Notes: generated from the letters alone by a model not told the origin. Shown: positions 49,917 through 60,494, numbered from the stretch's first letter. The stretch is 64,000 nucleotides of DNA from Bacteroidota bacterium (GCA_020444275.1 JAHLLG010000003.1:186001-250000); one strand, 5' to 3'. Translations and numbers: made by a program.

Positions 49917-50687
49917 ATGATCGATTATCATACACATTCGGAATATTCAGATGGAATACATACCTACAATGATTTAATACAATCGGCAATTGGTAAAGGA
50001 ATTGAAGAAATTGGTTTTTCTGATCATTTGTGTTTACACTATCCCGAATGGGCTGTTCCTGAAGCAAAATTCGATAATCTTAAGCAGGATATTATTGCCT
50101 TAAAAAATATGAAATCACCGTTAAATATAAAATTTGGATTGGAGGTTGATTATATTGAAGGTAAGGAAAATGAAGTTAAAGAATACATCGAAAAATTTCC
50201 GGTCGATTATATTATTGGTTCTGTTCACTACATTAACTCCTGGAATTTTGACACGAATCCTGCTGATTATAAAAATATTGATATTGATTCGTTTTACAGA
50301 GATTATTATCGTTTAATTCAAAAGGCTGCCCGCAGTGAATTATTTGATATCATGGGACATATTGATGTACCTAAGAAGTTTGGTCATTATCCATCGTTTA
50401 AATTAGAACCTTTTTATAAACAAACTGCTAAGGTTTTTGCTGAATCAGATGTTGTAATAGAAATAAATACTGGTGGATTAGATAAACCTTGCGGTGAATT
50501 TTATCCGGGTAATGATTTTTTAAAAGAATGTTACCTGCAAAATGTACCTGTTACTTTAGGATCCGATGCTCATTCTGCCAATGAAGTTGCCCGTTATTTT
50601 GATCAGGCTGTTACATTACTTAAACAAATAGGATACAAGCAAATAGCTGTATTTACAAATCGAAATAGATCGTTTAAAAAAATATAG
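49917..50687 (+). CDS. PHP-family phosphoesterase, histidinol-phosphatase-like
   Basis: A 256-residue metal-dependent enzyme with the PHP motifs DYHTHSEYSDG at the start, GFSDHLCLH, GSVHYIN, MGHIDVPKKFG, EINTGG and TLGSDAHS. These residues bind the trinuclear metal centre. The length and motif order match HisK/HisJ-type histidinol-phosphate phosphatases, the penultimate step of histidine synthesis, but no other his gene is nearby, so another phosphoester substrate is possible. Confidence 0.85.
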   Translation: MIDYHTHSEYSDGIHTYNDLIQSAIGKGIEEIGFSDHLCLHYPEWAVPEAKFDNLKQDIIALKNMKSPLNIKFGLEVDYIEGKENEVKEYIEKFPVDYIIGSVHYINSWNFDTNPADYKNIDIDSFYRDYYRLIQKAARSELFDIMGHIDVPKKFGHYPSFKLEPFYKQTAKVFAESDVVIEINTGGLDKPCGEFYPGNDFLKECYLQNVPVTLGSDAHSANEVARYFDQAVTLLKQIGYKQIAVFTNRNRSFKKI

Positions 50688-50688
50688 T

Positions 50689-50940
50689 CTAATTTTTTTC
50701 TAGTGATTTTAGAAACTCTTCCAAGAGCTGTTTTGCTTTTTCAAGGTGTTTTTGTGTAACAAAAAGCTGAGCTTCTGCTTCAGAATAACCACCTCCAAAT
50801 CCGGCAACTAATCCCGACTTTAAGCTGTTTTTAATCAGTGCCCCTATTTGATTATCTTCCAAAATTTCTTTTAAAACATTGGCATTAATCTCTGTACCTG
50901 TATAAAGTAGAACTAAATCTTCATGATTTGTCATAATCAT
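50689..50940 (-). CDS. DUF2007-type small signal-transducing protein
   Basis: An 83-residue protein with the DUF2007 fold: LVLLYTGTEINANVLKEILEDNQI, a Gly-rich GFGGGY turn and AEAQLFVTQKHLEKAKQLLEEF. Function is not established; the fold resembles PII-like and GlnB-related small domains. It starts 47 bases after ppk1 on the same strand and ends 1 base from the convergent PHP gene. The start could be either of the first two Met codons. Confidence 0.8.
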   Translation of the reverse strand: MIMTNHEDLVLLYTGTEINANVLKEILEDNQIGALIKNSLKSGLVAGFGGGYSEAEAQLFVTQKHLEKAKQLLEEFLKSLEKN

Positions 50941-50986
50941 TTATTTAAGTGTAAAACATAAATATGAATAAATAAAGTTAGTTAAT

Positions 50987-53059
50987 TTATTCGTTCGGTT
51001 CTATAGTTTTTAGTTTTCTTTTTAAGAATTGATAGTATGCAATCTGTGCTCTAACCTTTTGTTTGTTATTTCGCACATAACTATTTACCTGTTTTTGATC
51101 AAGAATTCGGGCTTTTACATTGTCCTTAAGTTGTATCTTTAGCATATGCTTAAGCTCTTTTTTTATTTCTTTATCATAAACCGGACATGTAAGTTCAATT
51201 CTGTTATCCAGGTTACGAACCATCCAATCTGCAGAAGAGATATAAACCAGATCATCACCTCCGTGGTAAAAGTAGAAGATCCTGGAATGTTCCAAAAACC
51301 GATCAATAATACTTATAACCTCAATATTTTCACTTAAACCCTCGATACCGGGTTTTAGCGAACAGGCTCCTCTAATTATTAATCTAATTCTGACTCCGGC
51401 ATTACTTGCTTCGTAAAGTTTTTCAATCATTTCTTTATCTACCAGACTATTCATTTTTACTATCATCAGGGCTCGTTTTTTATTTTTTGCCTGATCGATT
51501 TCAAAATCAATTAAATTAATAAAATGATTTCTGGTACTAAATGGTGAAAGAACTACATGTTCAAAAATGTGCTGTTTGTAATTTTTATCGAAAAACTCAA
51601 AAACTTTTACAATATCGTTAGTAATTCTTTTATCATACGTAAATAAACCTTCGTCGCAATATAGTTTTGCTGTTTCTTCCTGAAAATTTCCTGTTCCAAC
51701 GTATGCAAAATATTCCAGTTTATCGGTTTCTTCTTTGCGTCTTGAGATAAGGCATGTTTTGCTGTGTACTTTTAATCCTGGGATGCCGTGAACAACTTTA
51801 ATTCCGTTTTCTTGTAATTTATTTGACCAAATAATATTATTTTCTTCATCGAATCGAGCTTGTAACTCAATAAGTACAATCACTGTTTTACCATTACGTG
51901 CTGCATTTATTAATGAATTAATTACCATTGATTTTTTTGCTACACGATATAAGGTTATTTTTATAGAATCGACCTGAGGATCAATAGCAGCTTCGCGCAG
52001 CATGTCAATAAAGTAGCTAAATGATTGATACGGAAAATGCAAAATATGATCCCGTTTTCGTATTTCGTTAAAAACACTTTTATGATGCTTAAAATAATGT
52101 GCTTGTAGTGGTGGTAAGGCATTGTTTTCTAACCATTTTGGACCTATTCTTGGAAATTTTATAAAGTCTTTAAAGTTGTGATATTTACCACCAGAAATAA
52201 TATTGTCTTCATCATCGAGTTGCATGCCTTTTTTAAAAAAGTCAAGTAAGTCGGTAGGCATATTTCCATCATAAACAAATCGTACCGGTTCTCCTTTCTT
52301 ACGTTGCTCAAGACCTAACGACATTTTTTCCATAAAACTTTTAGAGATATCGTCGTCAAGATCCATTTCTGCATCGCGGGTAATTTTTATATTATATGCT
52401 TCAATGTTATCATAATTAAAAATAGAAAAGATATCATTAATATTAAATCTTACAATATCGTCAAGAATAATGATAAATTTCTTTTTACCTTGAGGAGGAA
52501 GTATTACAAACCGAGGTAAAATATCCGTTGATAAGTCGAGTAGGGCGTAACGTGTTGGTTTAATACCTTTGTTCTCTGATAACTTTACAGCAAAGTAGAT
52601 TGGTTTGTCTTTTAGTTCAGGAAAATCATTTTCTTTTAGCATTATTGGCACTAAAACCGGTCTAATATTTTGTTCATAATACTTTCTTACAAAAATTTGC
52701 TGTTCTTTTGTAAGGTCCTTATCGTCGATTACATAAACGTTGTGACTTTCAAGTTCAGCAATTAATTCTTTATAAATTTCTTCGAAGTTTTTTTGTTGCT
52801 GAACAACAATCTCCTGTATGTTTTTTAATACCTGTTTAGGAGTTTTATTTCCAAGAAGAATTTTTTCTTTACCCCAAATTGCAGCCATACGTCGCATGGT
52901 AGCTACGCGAACTCGAAAGAACTCATCTTGATTATTAGAGAATATTCCCAAAAATCTTAAGCGTTGAAGAATGGGCACTGATTTATCCATTGCTTCTTGC
53001 AATACCCTTTCGTTAAACGATAACCAGCTTATTTCTCTGTTTATAAATTTTTTTGCCAT
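50987..53059 (-). CDS. ppk1: Polyphosphate kinase 1
   Basis: A 690-residue Ppk1 (start ATG 53059, giving MAKKFINREISWLSFNERVL; a TTG six codons upstream is less likely). N, H, C1 and C2 domains are all present: FLGIFSNNQDEFFRVRVA in the N domain; the ATP and phospho-His region GIKVVHGIPGLKVHSKTCLI; and HGGDDLVYISSADWM with the second catalytic histidine. It polymerises phosphate from ATP at the membrane. No ppx gene is adjacent. Confidence 0.95.
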   Translation of the reverse strand: MAKKFINREISWLSFNERVLQEAMDKSVPILQRLRFLGIFSNNQDEFFRVRVATMRRMAAIWGKEKILLGNKTPKQVLKNIQEIVVQQQKNFEEIYKELIAELESHNVYVIDDKDLTKEQQIFVRKYYEQNIRPVLVPIMLKENDFPELKDKPIYFAVKLSENKGIKPTRYALLDLSTDILPRFVILPPQGKKKFIIILDDIVRFNINDIFSIFNYDNIEAYNIKITRDAEMDLDDDISKSFMEKMSLGLEQRKKGEPVRFVYDGNMPTDLLDFFKKGMQLDDEDNIISGGKYHNFKDFIKFPRIGPKWLENNALPPLQAHYFKHHKSVFNEIRKRDHILHFPYQSFSYFIDMLREAAIDPQVDSIKITLYRVAKKSMVINSLINAARNGKTVIVLIELQARFDEENNIIWSNKLQENGIKVVHGIPGLKVHSKTCLISRRKEETDKLEYFAYVGTGNFQEETAKLYCDEGLFTYDKRITNDIVKVFEFFDKNYKQHIFEHVVLSPFSTRNHFINLIDFEIDQAKNKKRALMIVKMNSLVDKEMIEKLYEASNAGVRIRLIIRGACSLKPGIEGLSENIEVISIIDRFLEHSRIFYFYHGGDDLVYISSADWMVRNLDNRIELTCPVYDKEIKKELKHMLKIQLKDNVKARILDQKQVNSYVRNNKQKVRAQIAYYQFLKRKLKTIEPNE

Positions 53060-53154
53060 GAATTTTATTTTTTCCAAAAATTCAGAATTCCTTTATTGTT
53101 TAAAAATACAAAATAATACATTAATTTAATCTTAAGTAAACAGACCTGGTTACA

Positions 53155-53850
53155 TTATTCAGAGTCGATATTTTTTACATATAGTATGGTTTTCTCATCC
53201 ATATTCAGTGCTGTTAGTATTCCCAGGCTTTTACGCTGTGTATATACACACCCTGAATCAATATTAATTATATCTGTTTTTGTATTACCCATTTGAGTTT
53301 TAATTTGTTCAACTGGGATAGGCGTATGTCCGTGTATTATGGTTTTTCCTTTGGTATACTTATAGTTGTTTTTTTCTTCACGTGTCCAAACCATGGAATC
53401 TGTTTCTGTAAAAGGGTTATTATCATTGAAATTGAAGCCGGCATGTACAATAAAATAATCCTTAAGTTCTATGAAATAGGGGAGTGCATTAATAAATTGA
53501 TAATATTCTTTTGGAATCAGATCTTTTACAGGAAGCTTTATATTTGCTTTTGGGTTGAAACTAAAAAGAGTACTTACCGCTCCATTCTGCTGCCACATGG
53601 ATTCTGTAACTATTCGATTATATTTATATGTACTTAGCATCATTACTTCATGATTTCCAAGCACTACCTGCGCTAAATCCTTTTTAGTTAGCTCAATTAT
53701 TAAATCGATAACAGATTTTGAGTCAGGCCCTCTATCAATTAAATCGCCTACAAAAAAGAACTTAGGATTAGAGTCTTGTTTATAAATTTGACTGATAAGT
53801 CGCTCCAATGTTTTTATACAACCATGAATATCTCCAATACAATATCGCAT
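53155..53850 (-). CDS. Metallophosphoesterase (PP2A-type / ApaH-like)
   Basis: A 231-residue calcineurin-like phosphoesterase with all metal-site motifs: GDIHGC, GDLIDRGPDS, GNHEVM, VHAGFNF and HGHTPIP. It could be a serine/threonine phosphatase or a diadenosine tetraphosphatase; sequence alone does not decide. It lies 96 bases upstream of ppk1 on the same strand. Confidence 0.9.
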   Translation of the reverse strand: MRYCIGDIHGCIKTLERLISQIYKQDSNPKFFFVGDLIDRGPDSKSVIDLIIELTKKDLAQVVLGNHEVMMLSTYKYNRIVTESMWQQNGAVSTLFSFNPKANIKLPVKDLIPKEYYQFINALPYFIELKDYFIVHAGFNFNDNNPFTETDSMVWTREEKNNYKYTKGKTIIHGHTPIPVEQIKTQMGNTKTDIINIDSGCVYTQRKSLGILTALNMDEKTILYVKNIDSE

Positions 53851-53962
53851 AATACTTTTATTTAAAAAATAAGTATATGCTTGTACAATGTCAAGAGATT
53901 AGTTTAAATAATATAGATTTAATAACTCAATGAAAGAGATATAAATATTATTAATTCACTAT

Positions 53963-55591
53963 CTAATAATAAAGATAACGTTTAATTTTATGGGTTGCTG
54001 TTTTTTCGAATGGGCTATTCTGTGGTACTACAGCATATATTCTTGAAAACTTGTTAACCTGAGAGTTAACATAAGCTTGTAGTTCTTCTTTTAACTCATC
54101 TGTTTTTTTACGCGCATACTTTACAGCTTCATCTCTAAGATGATTGAAGTGTTTATCGAGTTCTTCCTGATTGAAATGAACTAATGCAACTAACTTACCT
54201 TTCTTCTCAATCACAATAGATTCTAATACAAACTTAAAGTTGTTAATGATGGATTCAATCTCTTCGGGATAAATATTTTCTCCACTGGCGCCAACAATCA
54301 TATTTTTTATTCTGCCTTTAATAAAAAGAAAGTTGTCTTTATCAAAATATCCAAAATCGCCTGTTTTCAGCCAACCATCGGGAGTGATAACTTCTTTTGT
54401 AAGCTCAGGCTCTTTATAATAACCTTGCATAATATTCTCTCCTTTAGCCCAGATTTCACCTTCTCCTGTTTCTGGATCAGGATTGTGAACTTTTACAGTT
54501 ACACCATCCAATGCAGGTCCTGTACCTTTATATTTGACAACATGTGGGTTAGCTCCTGATATTAATGGCGATGATTCGGTAAGTCCATAACCAATAGCGT
54601 AAGGAAATTTTGCTTCGCGTAGAAACTTTTCTACAACCGGATCGAGTGCAGCTCCACCAATGCCAAAAAATACCAATTTATTACCAAAAGTTTTGAGTAG
54701 TTTTTTTCCGGCAATCCTATTTAATATCTTTCTTATAAAAGGTACTTTATACAGCAGTGCCATAAATGTACTTTTTGTAAAACTTGGTAATACTTTATTT
54801 CGGTATATTTTTTCGATTACCATTGGAACGCTTAATATATGCGTTGGTTTAATTTTCTGCATTGCCGGGATAAGTGCATTTGCTGTTGGTGGTTTTTCTA
54901 AATAATAAACCGATGCGCCTTGCAGCATTGGAACAATTAATCCTAACGTATTTTCATATGTATGTGATAATGGTAATATGGATAGAAATCTATGATGCGA
55001 TTTAACCGGTTCAATGGTAAGAACTTGCACGGCATTATACACAATGTTTTTGTGTGATAACATTACACCTTTTGACTTACCTGTTGTTCCGGATGTATAT
55101 ATGATTGATGCTAAATCAGTTTCTTCAACGTTACTTTTAATATCATTATCATCAATTATTTTAGATTCTCCTCTTACTATTTCAAAATCATCAGTATAAA
55201 TAATAGTATTCAAAAGATTTGAAGGTAAATTCTCAATCTTGGAGTACATTAATTTAGAAACAAAAATGGCTTTGGATTCAGAATGTTCCAAAATGTTTCT
55301 GATTTCGTTTTCGTGAAAATCAGGAAGCAGTGGCACTGCGATTGCACCCAATGATGTTATAGCGAAAAATGCTACACCCCAGTTAGGCATACTTCTGCTA
55401 AGAATAGCAACTTTATCGCCTTTTGAAATACCCAGGTTTACTAGTTGTTTTTTTGTTTTTTTAACCTCATTATAAAGTTCCTTATATGTTAAACCTTTTG
55501 CATTAACATACGATAAAGCTTTATTGTTAGCGTATGAGTCTACACTGTTCTCCAGTAATTGTGATAAGGTATATTTAGAAAGTTTATTCAT
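53963..55591 (-). CDS. Long-chain acyl-CoA synthetase (AMP-binding enzyme)
   Basis: A 542-residue adenylate-forming enzyme with the P-loop-like IIYTSGTTGKSKGVMLSH, the A5 motif GYGLTESSPL, and the C-terminal hinge and lysine region LFIKGRIKNMIVGASGENIYPEEIE. It activates fatty acids to acyl-AMP and then acyl-CoA. The relatively short C-terminal domain is typical of Bacteroidota FadD-like proteins. Chain-length preference is unknown. Confidence 0.9.
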   Translation of the reverse strand: MNKLSKYTLSQLLENSVDSYANNKALSYVNAKGLTYKELYNEVKKTKKQLVNLGISKGDKVAILSRSMPNWGVAFFAITSLGAIAVPLLPDFHENEIRNILEHSESKAIFVSKLMYSKIENLPSNLLNTIIYTDDFEIVRGESKIIDDNDIKSNVEETDLASIIYTSGTTGKSKGVMLSHKNIVYNAVQVLTIEPVKSHHRFLSILPLSHTYENTLGLIVPMLQGASVYYLEKPPTANALIPAMQKIKPTHILSVPMVIEKIYRNKVLPSFTKSTFMALLYKVPFIRKILNRIAGKKLLKTFGNKLVFFGIGGAALDPVVEKFLREAKFPYAIGYGLTESSPLISGANPHVVKYKGTGPALDGVTVKVHNPDPETGEGEIWAKGENIMQGYYKEPELTKEVITPDGWLKTGDFGYFDKDNFLFIKGRIKNMIVGASGENIYPEEIESIINNFKFVLESIVIEKKGKLVALVHFNQEELDKHFNHLRDEAVKYARKKTDELKEELQAYVNSQVNKFSRIYAVVPQNSPFEKTATHKIKRYLYY

Positions 55592-55783
55592 GGTTCTTCT
55601 AAAGTGAATTACATACTATTAAAGTGCGTGAATATTCGTATTCACATATTTAGATGGTTTAGAACTGTCAAAAGTAGTATTAAATCTTGTTATACGAAAT
55701 TTTATTGCAACTTAATATCAACAACGAGGTGTGTTTATTGTTCATTATTGCAATGAATTTAAGAAATAATAGTGGTTTTGTTA

Positions 55784-55844
55784 AAAGGAAAAAGATCAGA
55801 ATACAACTTTTCCTATTACCTTAAAAAGTTGTTTCCTGATCTTT
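55784..55844 (-). terminator. Long hairpin terminator of the DUF4249 operon
   Basis: An imperfect stem with outer arms AAAGATCAG (55791-55799) / CTGATCTTT (55836-55844) and inner arms ACAACTTTT (55803-55811) / AAAAGTTGT (55824-55832). Read on the minus strand it ends in a T run. It begins 21 bases after the stop codon of the last operon gene. Confidence 0.85.
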
Positions 55845-55864
55845 CAATTTATATAATTTATTGA

Positions 55865-58183
55865 TTATTCAATTTTGATTTGTTTTTCACCATAATATTT
55901 TTCTCCATTCGCATTGTACCCAACAACTATGATGTTGTATGTTCCTTTACTATCAGATGCTTTAAAATTGATGTGTTTCTCATTAGTGTCAAAATTTAGA
56001 GCTGGATTCCAGTATAGTGTAGTTCTAAAATCTGGAATTTCGTTGTTAGTTTCAGAAATATTTGAATCAAACTGAGAAATATAATCAGTTGGTTCAAGCG
56101 CCTTATATTCAATAAACGTTGATGTTTTTGGCAGTGATATCTCTGCAAAGTTTTCTGTGTTTGTGGTTAATATTATTACGCCGTTAATTTTATGAGATCC
56201 AAGAATGTAAGGTTTATAGAGTACTTCTATTTTTTCTATTTGAGCAGGGTTCAGTTTCATAATTTTATTTGCATTGAAAACTGGAACATGATCAACTAAT
56301 ATTAATGGTGTTCCCACAAGCATATAATCATTTTCATCAAGCACCTTGAAAAAGTAATCGTCCTTATCTTTTTTTACGATTACGTTTGGTACGATTTCAT
56401 AAAATAGCTCTTCCATATTTTCGAAATCAACATAATTATCAGGATCGATGGTTAATTTATTATCGTTAAGATTAAATTCACCTGAGGTACCAGGATTATT
56501 AGTATTATTCTTTGGTTGAAATTTTTCCTGAATCTGTGCATTACGATACAGTTCGGCAATAATATCCATATCTTCTTTGGTAATAAATAAAGGGATATTG
56601 CTAAAATCCGGTATATCAGATGGGAATGAGCTTTTTACTAATAATTCGTATTCTTCTTCTTTATTTTCAGGATCTTCTGAACAGAGATAGATATCGTTTT
56701 TCTCATATACGTTACTTAATGAGAATATAAACTCTCCATTTTCGCGAGTAGTATATATATGCAACTGAGGGTTGTTAAAAAGAACAGAAAGATATACCTT
56801 TTGATTTGGGATAGGCTCTTTTGTTTTTTTATTTCTCAATACACCTGTAATTGTTAAACTTCTTGTTTCAGGAATAAAATCTAACGCGTTTGAATGGCTG
56901 AAAATAATTTCATTAAACGCATCTTTTTTAATTTGATTATCTGTTAGAATAAGAAGTTGATTTAAACGTTCCGGTTCTATATTTTTACAACTACTCAGAT
57001 AGTTCTCAAGTAAGATTGGGTGAGTTGAAAAAAGACCTTCGTTGTATTTGTGATCATCAAGATGTGTTCCTACTCTTGATACTGTAATTGATGCTATTGG
57101 CATATGAGAAATATCTTCTACTGTTGCATACACATCAATTTTTTCTTTTGGTTTATATATTTCTTTAGATGTTTTTATCTCTACAGTGTTGCAAGATTTA
57201 TCGATATAGCAAGTATTAATACTTTGTATCTCATTATTATTAGTCAATATCAAATAGTTTATACCATTTTCTAACTGACTTTTGGTAATGCTAATATCTC
57301 TTTCCGAATTATTGGCTGGTGAAATGTTTTGCGAAAAAATTTCAATAAATTTATTCGATAATACCTGTAATTTTAGATTGGTGTTTTGATTTATTTCTTT
57401 TGATATAATCTTGTAATTAACATTGTATTGCTCATTGCTTACTGATGTTTGAATTCCGTTTTGTCTAACCGCAGGGAATGGAGTTGTTATGTTATCATTG
57501 TCTTTTGTTTCAACAATAAAATTACACTTAATCGAACTCTTAAAAACCATTTCGGTTTGAAGTATACCGAACGAATTAGGAGTTAGTTTTTTTAAGATGT
57601 TTTGGTTTTGATCTTCAATGTAATATTTATTTGAGTCAGATATAAACTTTTCCGGGATATGAATAACAACCTTATTTTTTATATTATCGATTAAAACTCC
57701 TCCTTCGGGGGCTATATAAATTGAATCTCTATTCGCCTGATCGTTTCTGCTTTGTGGATCGTAACTTGGATTAAGCAGTGTTATTAATTTATACGAGTAT
57801 TTAAAACCAGGTAAATTTCGCTGGTATTGAGTAAATGCTCTTAATATATAGTTTCCCGAACTAACATTAAAAGGGACTTTTATTTTATTGCGTACACTAA
57901 AGTCATTGATTTGATACTTGTTTTGTATTACAGGTTTGTTGTTTACACAATCAATTAGTTCAATATATAAAACATGGCTTAATGGTGGCTTTGTTTTGGC
58001 ACCGTTAATAAAATAGGTTGCACTAAAATGGATATATTCACCATTAAAATATATCTCTCGATCTGTATTAAGTTCTACTTTTTCAATGACCTTTAAAATA
58101 TCAGGATTATTGGTTTCCTGTCCTCTTAAGCATATAAAGGCAAGTAATAGCGTAATTAAGGTTAAAAATTTATTCATCTTCAT
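55865..58183 (-). CDS. Large secreted MG2/carboxypeptidase-regulatory protein with plug-like C-terminus
   Basis: A 772-residue protein with a signal peptide (about 1-21). The N-terminal macroglobulin-like MG2 domain (about 30-140) carries KVELNTDREIYFNGEYIHFSA. The middle contains a carboxypeptidase-regulatory-like domain (about 445-510; ITGVLRNKKTKEPIPNQKVYL). Near the C-terminus is a region like the plug of a TonB-dependent receptor (VPVFNANKIMKLNPAQIEKIEVL, then INGVIILTT), without any beta-barrel. Such proteins occur with TonB receptors and DUF4249 lipoproteins in Bacteroidota. It is the last gene of a long operon, 21 bases after a DUF4249 gene. Role unknown; a structural or surface-assembly function is plausible. 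Confidence 0.82.
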   Translation of the reverse strand: MKMNKFLTLITLLLAFICLRGQETNNPDILKVIEKVELNTDREIYFNGEYIHFSATYFINGAKTKPPLSHVLYIELIDCVNNKPVIQNKYQINDFSVRNKIKVPFNVSSGNYILRAFTQYQRNLPGFKYSYKLITLLNPSYDPQSRNDQANRDSIYIAPEGGVLIDNIKNKVVIHIPEKFISDSNKYYIEDQNQNILKKLTPNSFGILQTEMVFKSSIKCNFIVETKDNDNITTPFPAVRQNGIQTSVSNEQYNVNYKIISKEINQNTNLKLQVLSNKFIEIFSQNISPANNSERDISITKSQLENGINYLILTNNNEIQSINTCYIDKSCNTVEIKTSKEIYKPKEKIDVYATVEDISHMPIASITVSRVGTHLDDHKYNEGLFSTHPILLENYLSSCKNIEPERLNQLLILTDNQIKKDAFNEIIFSHSNALDFIPETRSLTITGVLRNKKTKEPIPNQKVYLSVLFNNPQLHIYTTRENGEFIFSLSNVYEKNDIYLCSEDPENKEEEYELLVKSSFPSDIPDFSNIPLFITKEDMDIIAELYRNAQIQEKFQPKNNTNNPGTSGEFNLNDNKLTIDPDNYVDFENMEELFYEIVPNVIVKKDKDDYFFKVLDENDYMLVGTPLILVDHVPVFNANKIMKLNPAQIEKIEVLYKPYILGSHKINGVIILTTNTENFAEISLPKTSTFIEYKALEPTDYISQFDSNISETNNEIPDFRTTLYWNPALNFDTNEKHINFKASDSKGTYNIIVVGYNANGEKYYGEKQIKIE

Positions 58184-58204
58184 ATTATTTAATAATTTAG
58201 TATT

Positions 58205-59338
58205 CTATTTATCTATCCAAAAATTAGGTTTTGAAGGTTCCCCTCCGTTAAATCTGCAATCAATACATGATTCTAATACTTGTCCCGTTTTTCCGTTTTC
58301 ATCAGTTACATAAAAGTCCGGAACAGGTTCAGGGGCGTCTTCCATTACTGCACATTTCTTATAGTAAAAAGGTGTATTTGGCCTATCAATAAAAATTCTT
58401 TTTTTACTTACTGAAGCTACTGTGAAATATCCATAAACGGTTTCGTCAGGGGTGTTTGTATTTTTTACATTTCCAATAATATTATACGGTTGATTTGATA
58501 TAAGAAAGTTATCTTGTGAAGTTTGTTCTTCAATACTTTCCCAAAAAGAATAAGCGTTCTCATCAATTGAATACTGAATAACATTTAAGCTATATCTTTC
58601 TTGTAGTTTTTTGGTATTTGTTCCCACAAAATTTAGGGGTTGATTAGAAATTTTAGGAATACTTAAATTAGAAGTGTTTCCCGTAAAAATATATCCTGCA
58701 TTTTGAGTTTTCCAGCACCTGTAAAGGTTTTCATATTCTGGAAGTTGCCCCAGATTCATATATAACCATTCCTCTCCGTCAAAAAGATATTCTAAACGAA
58801 AATCATTTGAATATTGATACGTTTCAATAAGTGTCCACAATAAATAAGTATTATTATATGGAGCTAACTTTGTGTTGATATAAAACTGATATCCAGGTAA
58901 GCCATAAACATAGTTTAAATCTTCTTTGTATTCAAGTTTTGCATAAACAGTATCAATCTCTACAGGAAATTTCATTTCTTGAGGCTCTGATTTGTAGATG
59001 TTTCCACTTGGAGTTTCAATTAAGATATAATATACATTACCTATGCTAGCTTTAATTCCATCCTCGGATGTTTTATAAACACCCGGATTAGTTTCTGTAA
59101 GCGTTTCAGATTTAGAATTGTTTTCAAAAAGAGTAATATTGCAATTCTCACAAGGAACTTTGCCAGGAGAACTTGCAGGAGAAGAAAAATATAATTTGAT
59201 GGTATATGGTCCGGATTCGTTTGTTATTATACCGTCAACAACAAGGGATTTGTTATAATTATTGGATTTCAACAGGAACTCTTCTTTACATCCTAGTAAT
59301 AATAGAAATAATAATAATACAGTAACAGTGTGTTTCAT
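58205..59338 (-). CDS. DUF4249 lipoprotein, array copy 1 (operon-distal)
   Basis: A 377-residue lipoprotein (ATG 59338; lipobox LLLGC with C17). Landmarks of the array: SLVVDGIITNESGPYTIKLYF near the start, a CxNC-type pair (PCENCNITLFE), GLPGYQFYINT, CWKTQNAGYIFTG, QERYSLNVIQYSI, and the C-terminal CIDC followed by KPNFWIDK. DUF4249 proteins usually accompany TonB-dependent outer-membrane receptors and are presumed to sit on the outer membrane; no binding partner is proven. An upstream in-frame extension of 17 residues overlaps the next gene and is rejected. Confidence 0.88.
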   Translation of the reverse strand: MKHTVTVLLLFLLLLGCKEEFLLKSNNYNKSLVVDGIITNESGPYTIKLYFSSPASSPGKVPCENCNITLFENNSKSETLTETNPGVYKTSEDGIKASIGNVYYILIETPSGNIYKSEPQEMKFPVEIDTVYAKLEYKEDLNYVYGLPGYQFYINTKLAPYNNTYLLWTLIETYQYSNDFRLEYLFDGEEWLYMNLGQLPEYENLYRCWKTQNAGYIFTGNTSNLSIPKISNQPLNFVGTNTKKLQERYSLNVIQYSIDENAYSFWESIEEQTSQDNFLISNQPYNIIGNVKNTNTPDETVYGYFTVASVSKKRIFIDRPNTPFYYKKCAVMEDAPEPVPDFYVTDENGKTGQVLESCIDCRFNGGEPSKPNFWIDK

Positions 59339-59345
59339 AAAAAGA

Positions 59346-60494
59346 TTATTTATCGATCCAAAAATCAGGTTTACTGTTAGAACCTCCATAATAGGTACAA
59401 TCTATGCAAGCTTGATGCACTGCACCCAGCTCAGAGTTTTCATCCTCCTTTTCAACAACCACGATAAATACGGGAGGAACCACTTTACTGTAATCTTCAA
59501 TAGTACTGCAATATGTTACATAATAAAATGGTACTACTGGGGCATCAACAAATAATCTTTTTTCAGTTACAGAAGCAACTGTAAAATTACCATATACCAT
59601 TTCCTCAGGATTATTCATGTTAACTATGTTTCCAGGGATATTGTATGGTTGTGTTGCAAAAAGAATGTTATCCTCTTCAATCTGATTTTGAATATTTTTC
59701 CAGAAATAGTAGGATTGTTCATTAATAGAATATTGTTTGACTAATATGCTATACCTTTCTTGTAGTCTTCTGGAATCAGTTCCTACAAAATGCAAAGGCA
59801 GATCATTTATTTTTGGTGAAACCAAATTGTCCGTTTTACCAGTATAGATGTTTTTTACATTATGTGTTTTCCAACAACGGTATTTACTTGTATATTCATT
59901 ATATAAATCGTAATCTGCAGTTCTCAGATCATGACCATCAAAAATTGCAAATAGTTCATGAATTGATGTGTATTGATACGTCTCTTCAATTTGCCATAAG
60001 AGAAAATTGTTTTGATTTTCAGCGAGCTCAGTATTTACATAAAACTGGTAGCCTGGTAAACCAAATACATAGTCTAAATTTTCCCTATTTGTTAATATTG
60101 CGTAAACAGACTCAATTTCAACAGGTGGTTTCATTTGTTGAGGCTCTGAGCTATATATATTGCCATTTGGAGATTGTATGGTTATATGATAATATTTACC
60201 TACTGTTCCAATTATTCTGTTTTCACTGGTTTTGTAAATGCCAGGCTCTATTTCATCTAGTATTTCTGAGATACTGTCTTCAAACAAAGTTACAGTCCAA
60301 TTTATTAACGGTATTTTTTCATTTTCAGTAACCGGCGAGGATAATGACAACGCCACTATATATGGCATCGGGTCGTTAGTAATAACTCCTTCAACAACAA
60401 CAACAGGCTTATAGCTTCCTGATTCTAACAAGAATTCATCTTTGCATCCAAAGAGCAATAGTGGACAAATTATTATTAAAATCAATTTATTCAT
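59346..60494 (-). CDS. DUF4249 lipoprotein, array copy 2
   Basis: A 382-residue member of the array (lipobox LLFGC, C17). Shared landmarks: VVVEGVITNDPMPYIVALSL, GLPGYQFYVNTEL, CWKTHNVKNIYTG, QERYSILVKQYSI and the closing CIDC ... KPDFWIDK. It lacks the N-terminal cysteine pair seen in copy 1 (NWTVTLFE instead of CNITLFE). It is closest to copy 1 by the QERYS and DALVPF-like segments, and starts 7 bases upstream of it. Confidence 0.88.
   Translation of the reverse strand: MNKLILIIICPLLLFGCKDEFLLESGSYKPVVVVEGVITNDPMPYIVALSLSSPVTENEKIPLINWTVTLFEDSISEILDEIEPGIYKTSENRIIGTVGKYYHITIQSPNGNIYSSEPQQMKPPVEIESVYAILTNRENLDYVFGLPGYQFYVNTELAENQNNFLLWQIEETYQYTSIHELFAIFDGHDLRTADYDLYNEYTSKYRCWKTHNVKNIYTGKTDNLVSPKINDLPLHFVGTDSRRLQERYSILVKQYSINEQSYYFWKNIQNQIEEDNILFATQPYNIPGNIVNMNNPEEMVYGNFTVASVTEKRLFVDAPVVPFYYVTYCSTIEDYSKVVPPVFIVVVEKEDENSELGAVHQACIDCTYYGGSNSKPDFWIDK

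Noticed and set aside
59813..60331. A 172-residue open frame on the plus strand
   Set aside because: It is antisense to a DUF4249 gene that keeps all family landmarks; no homology is recognisable.
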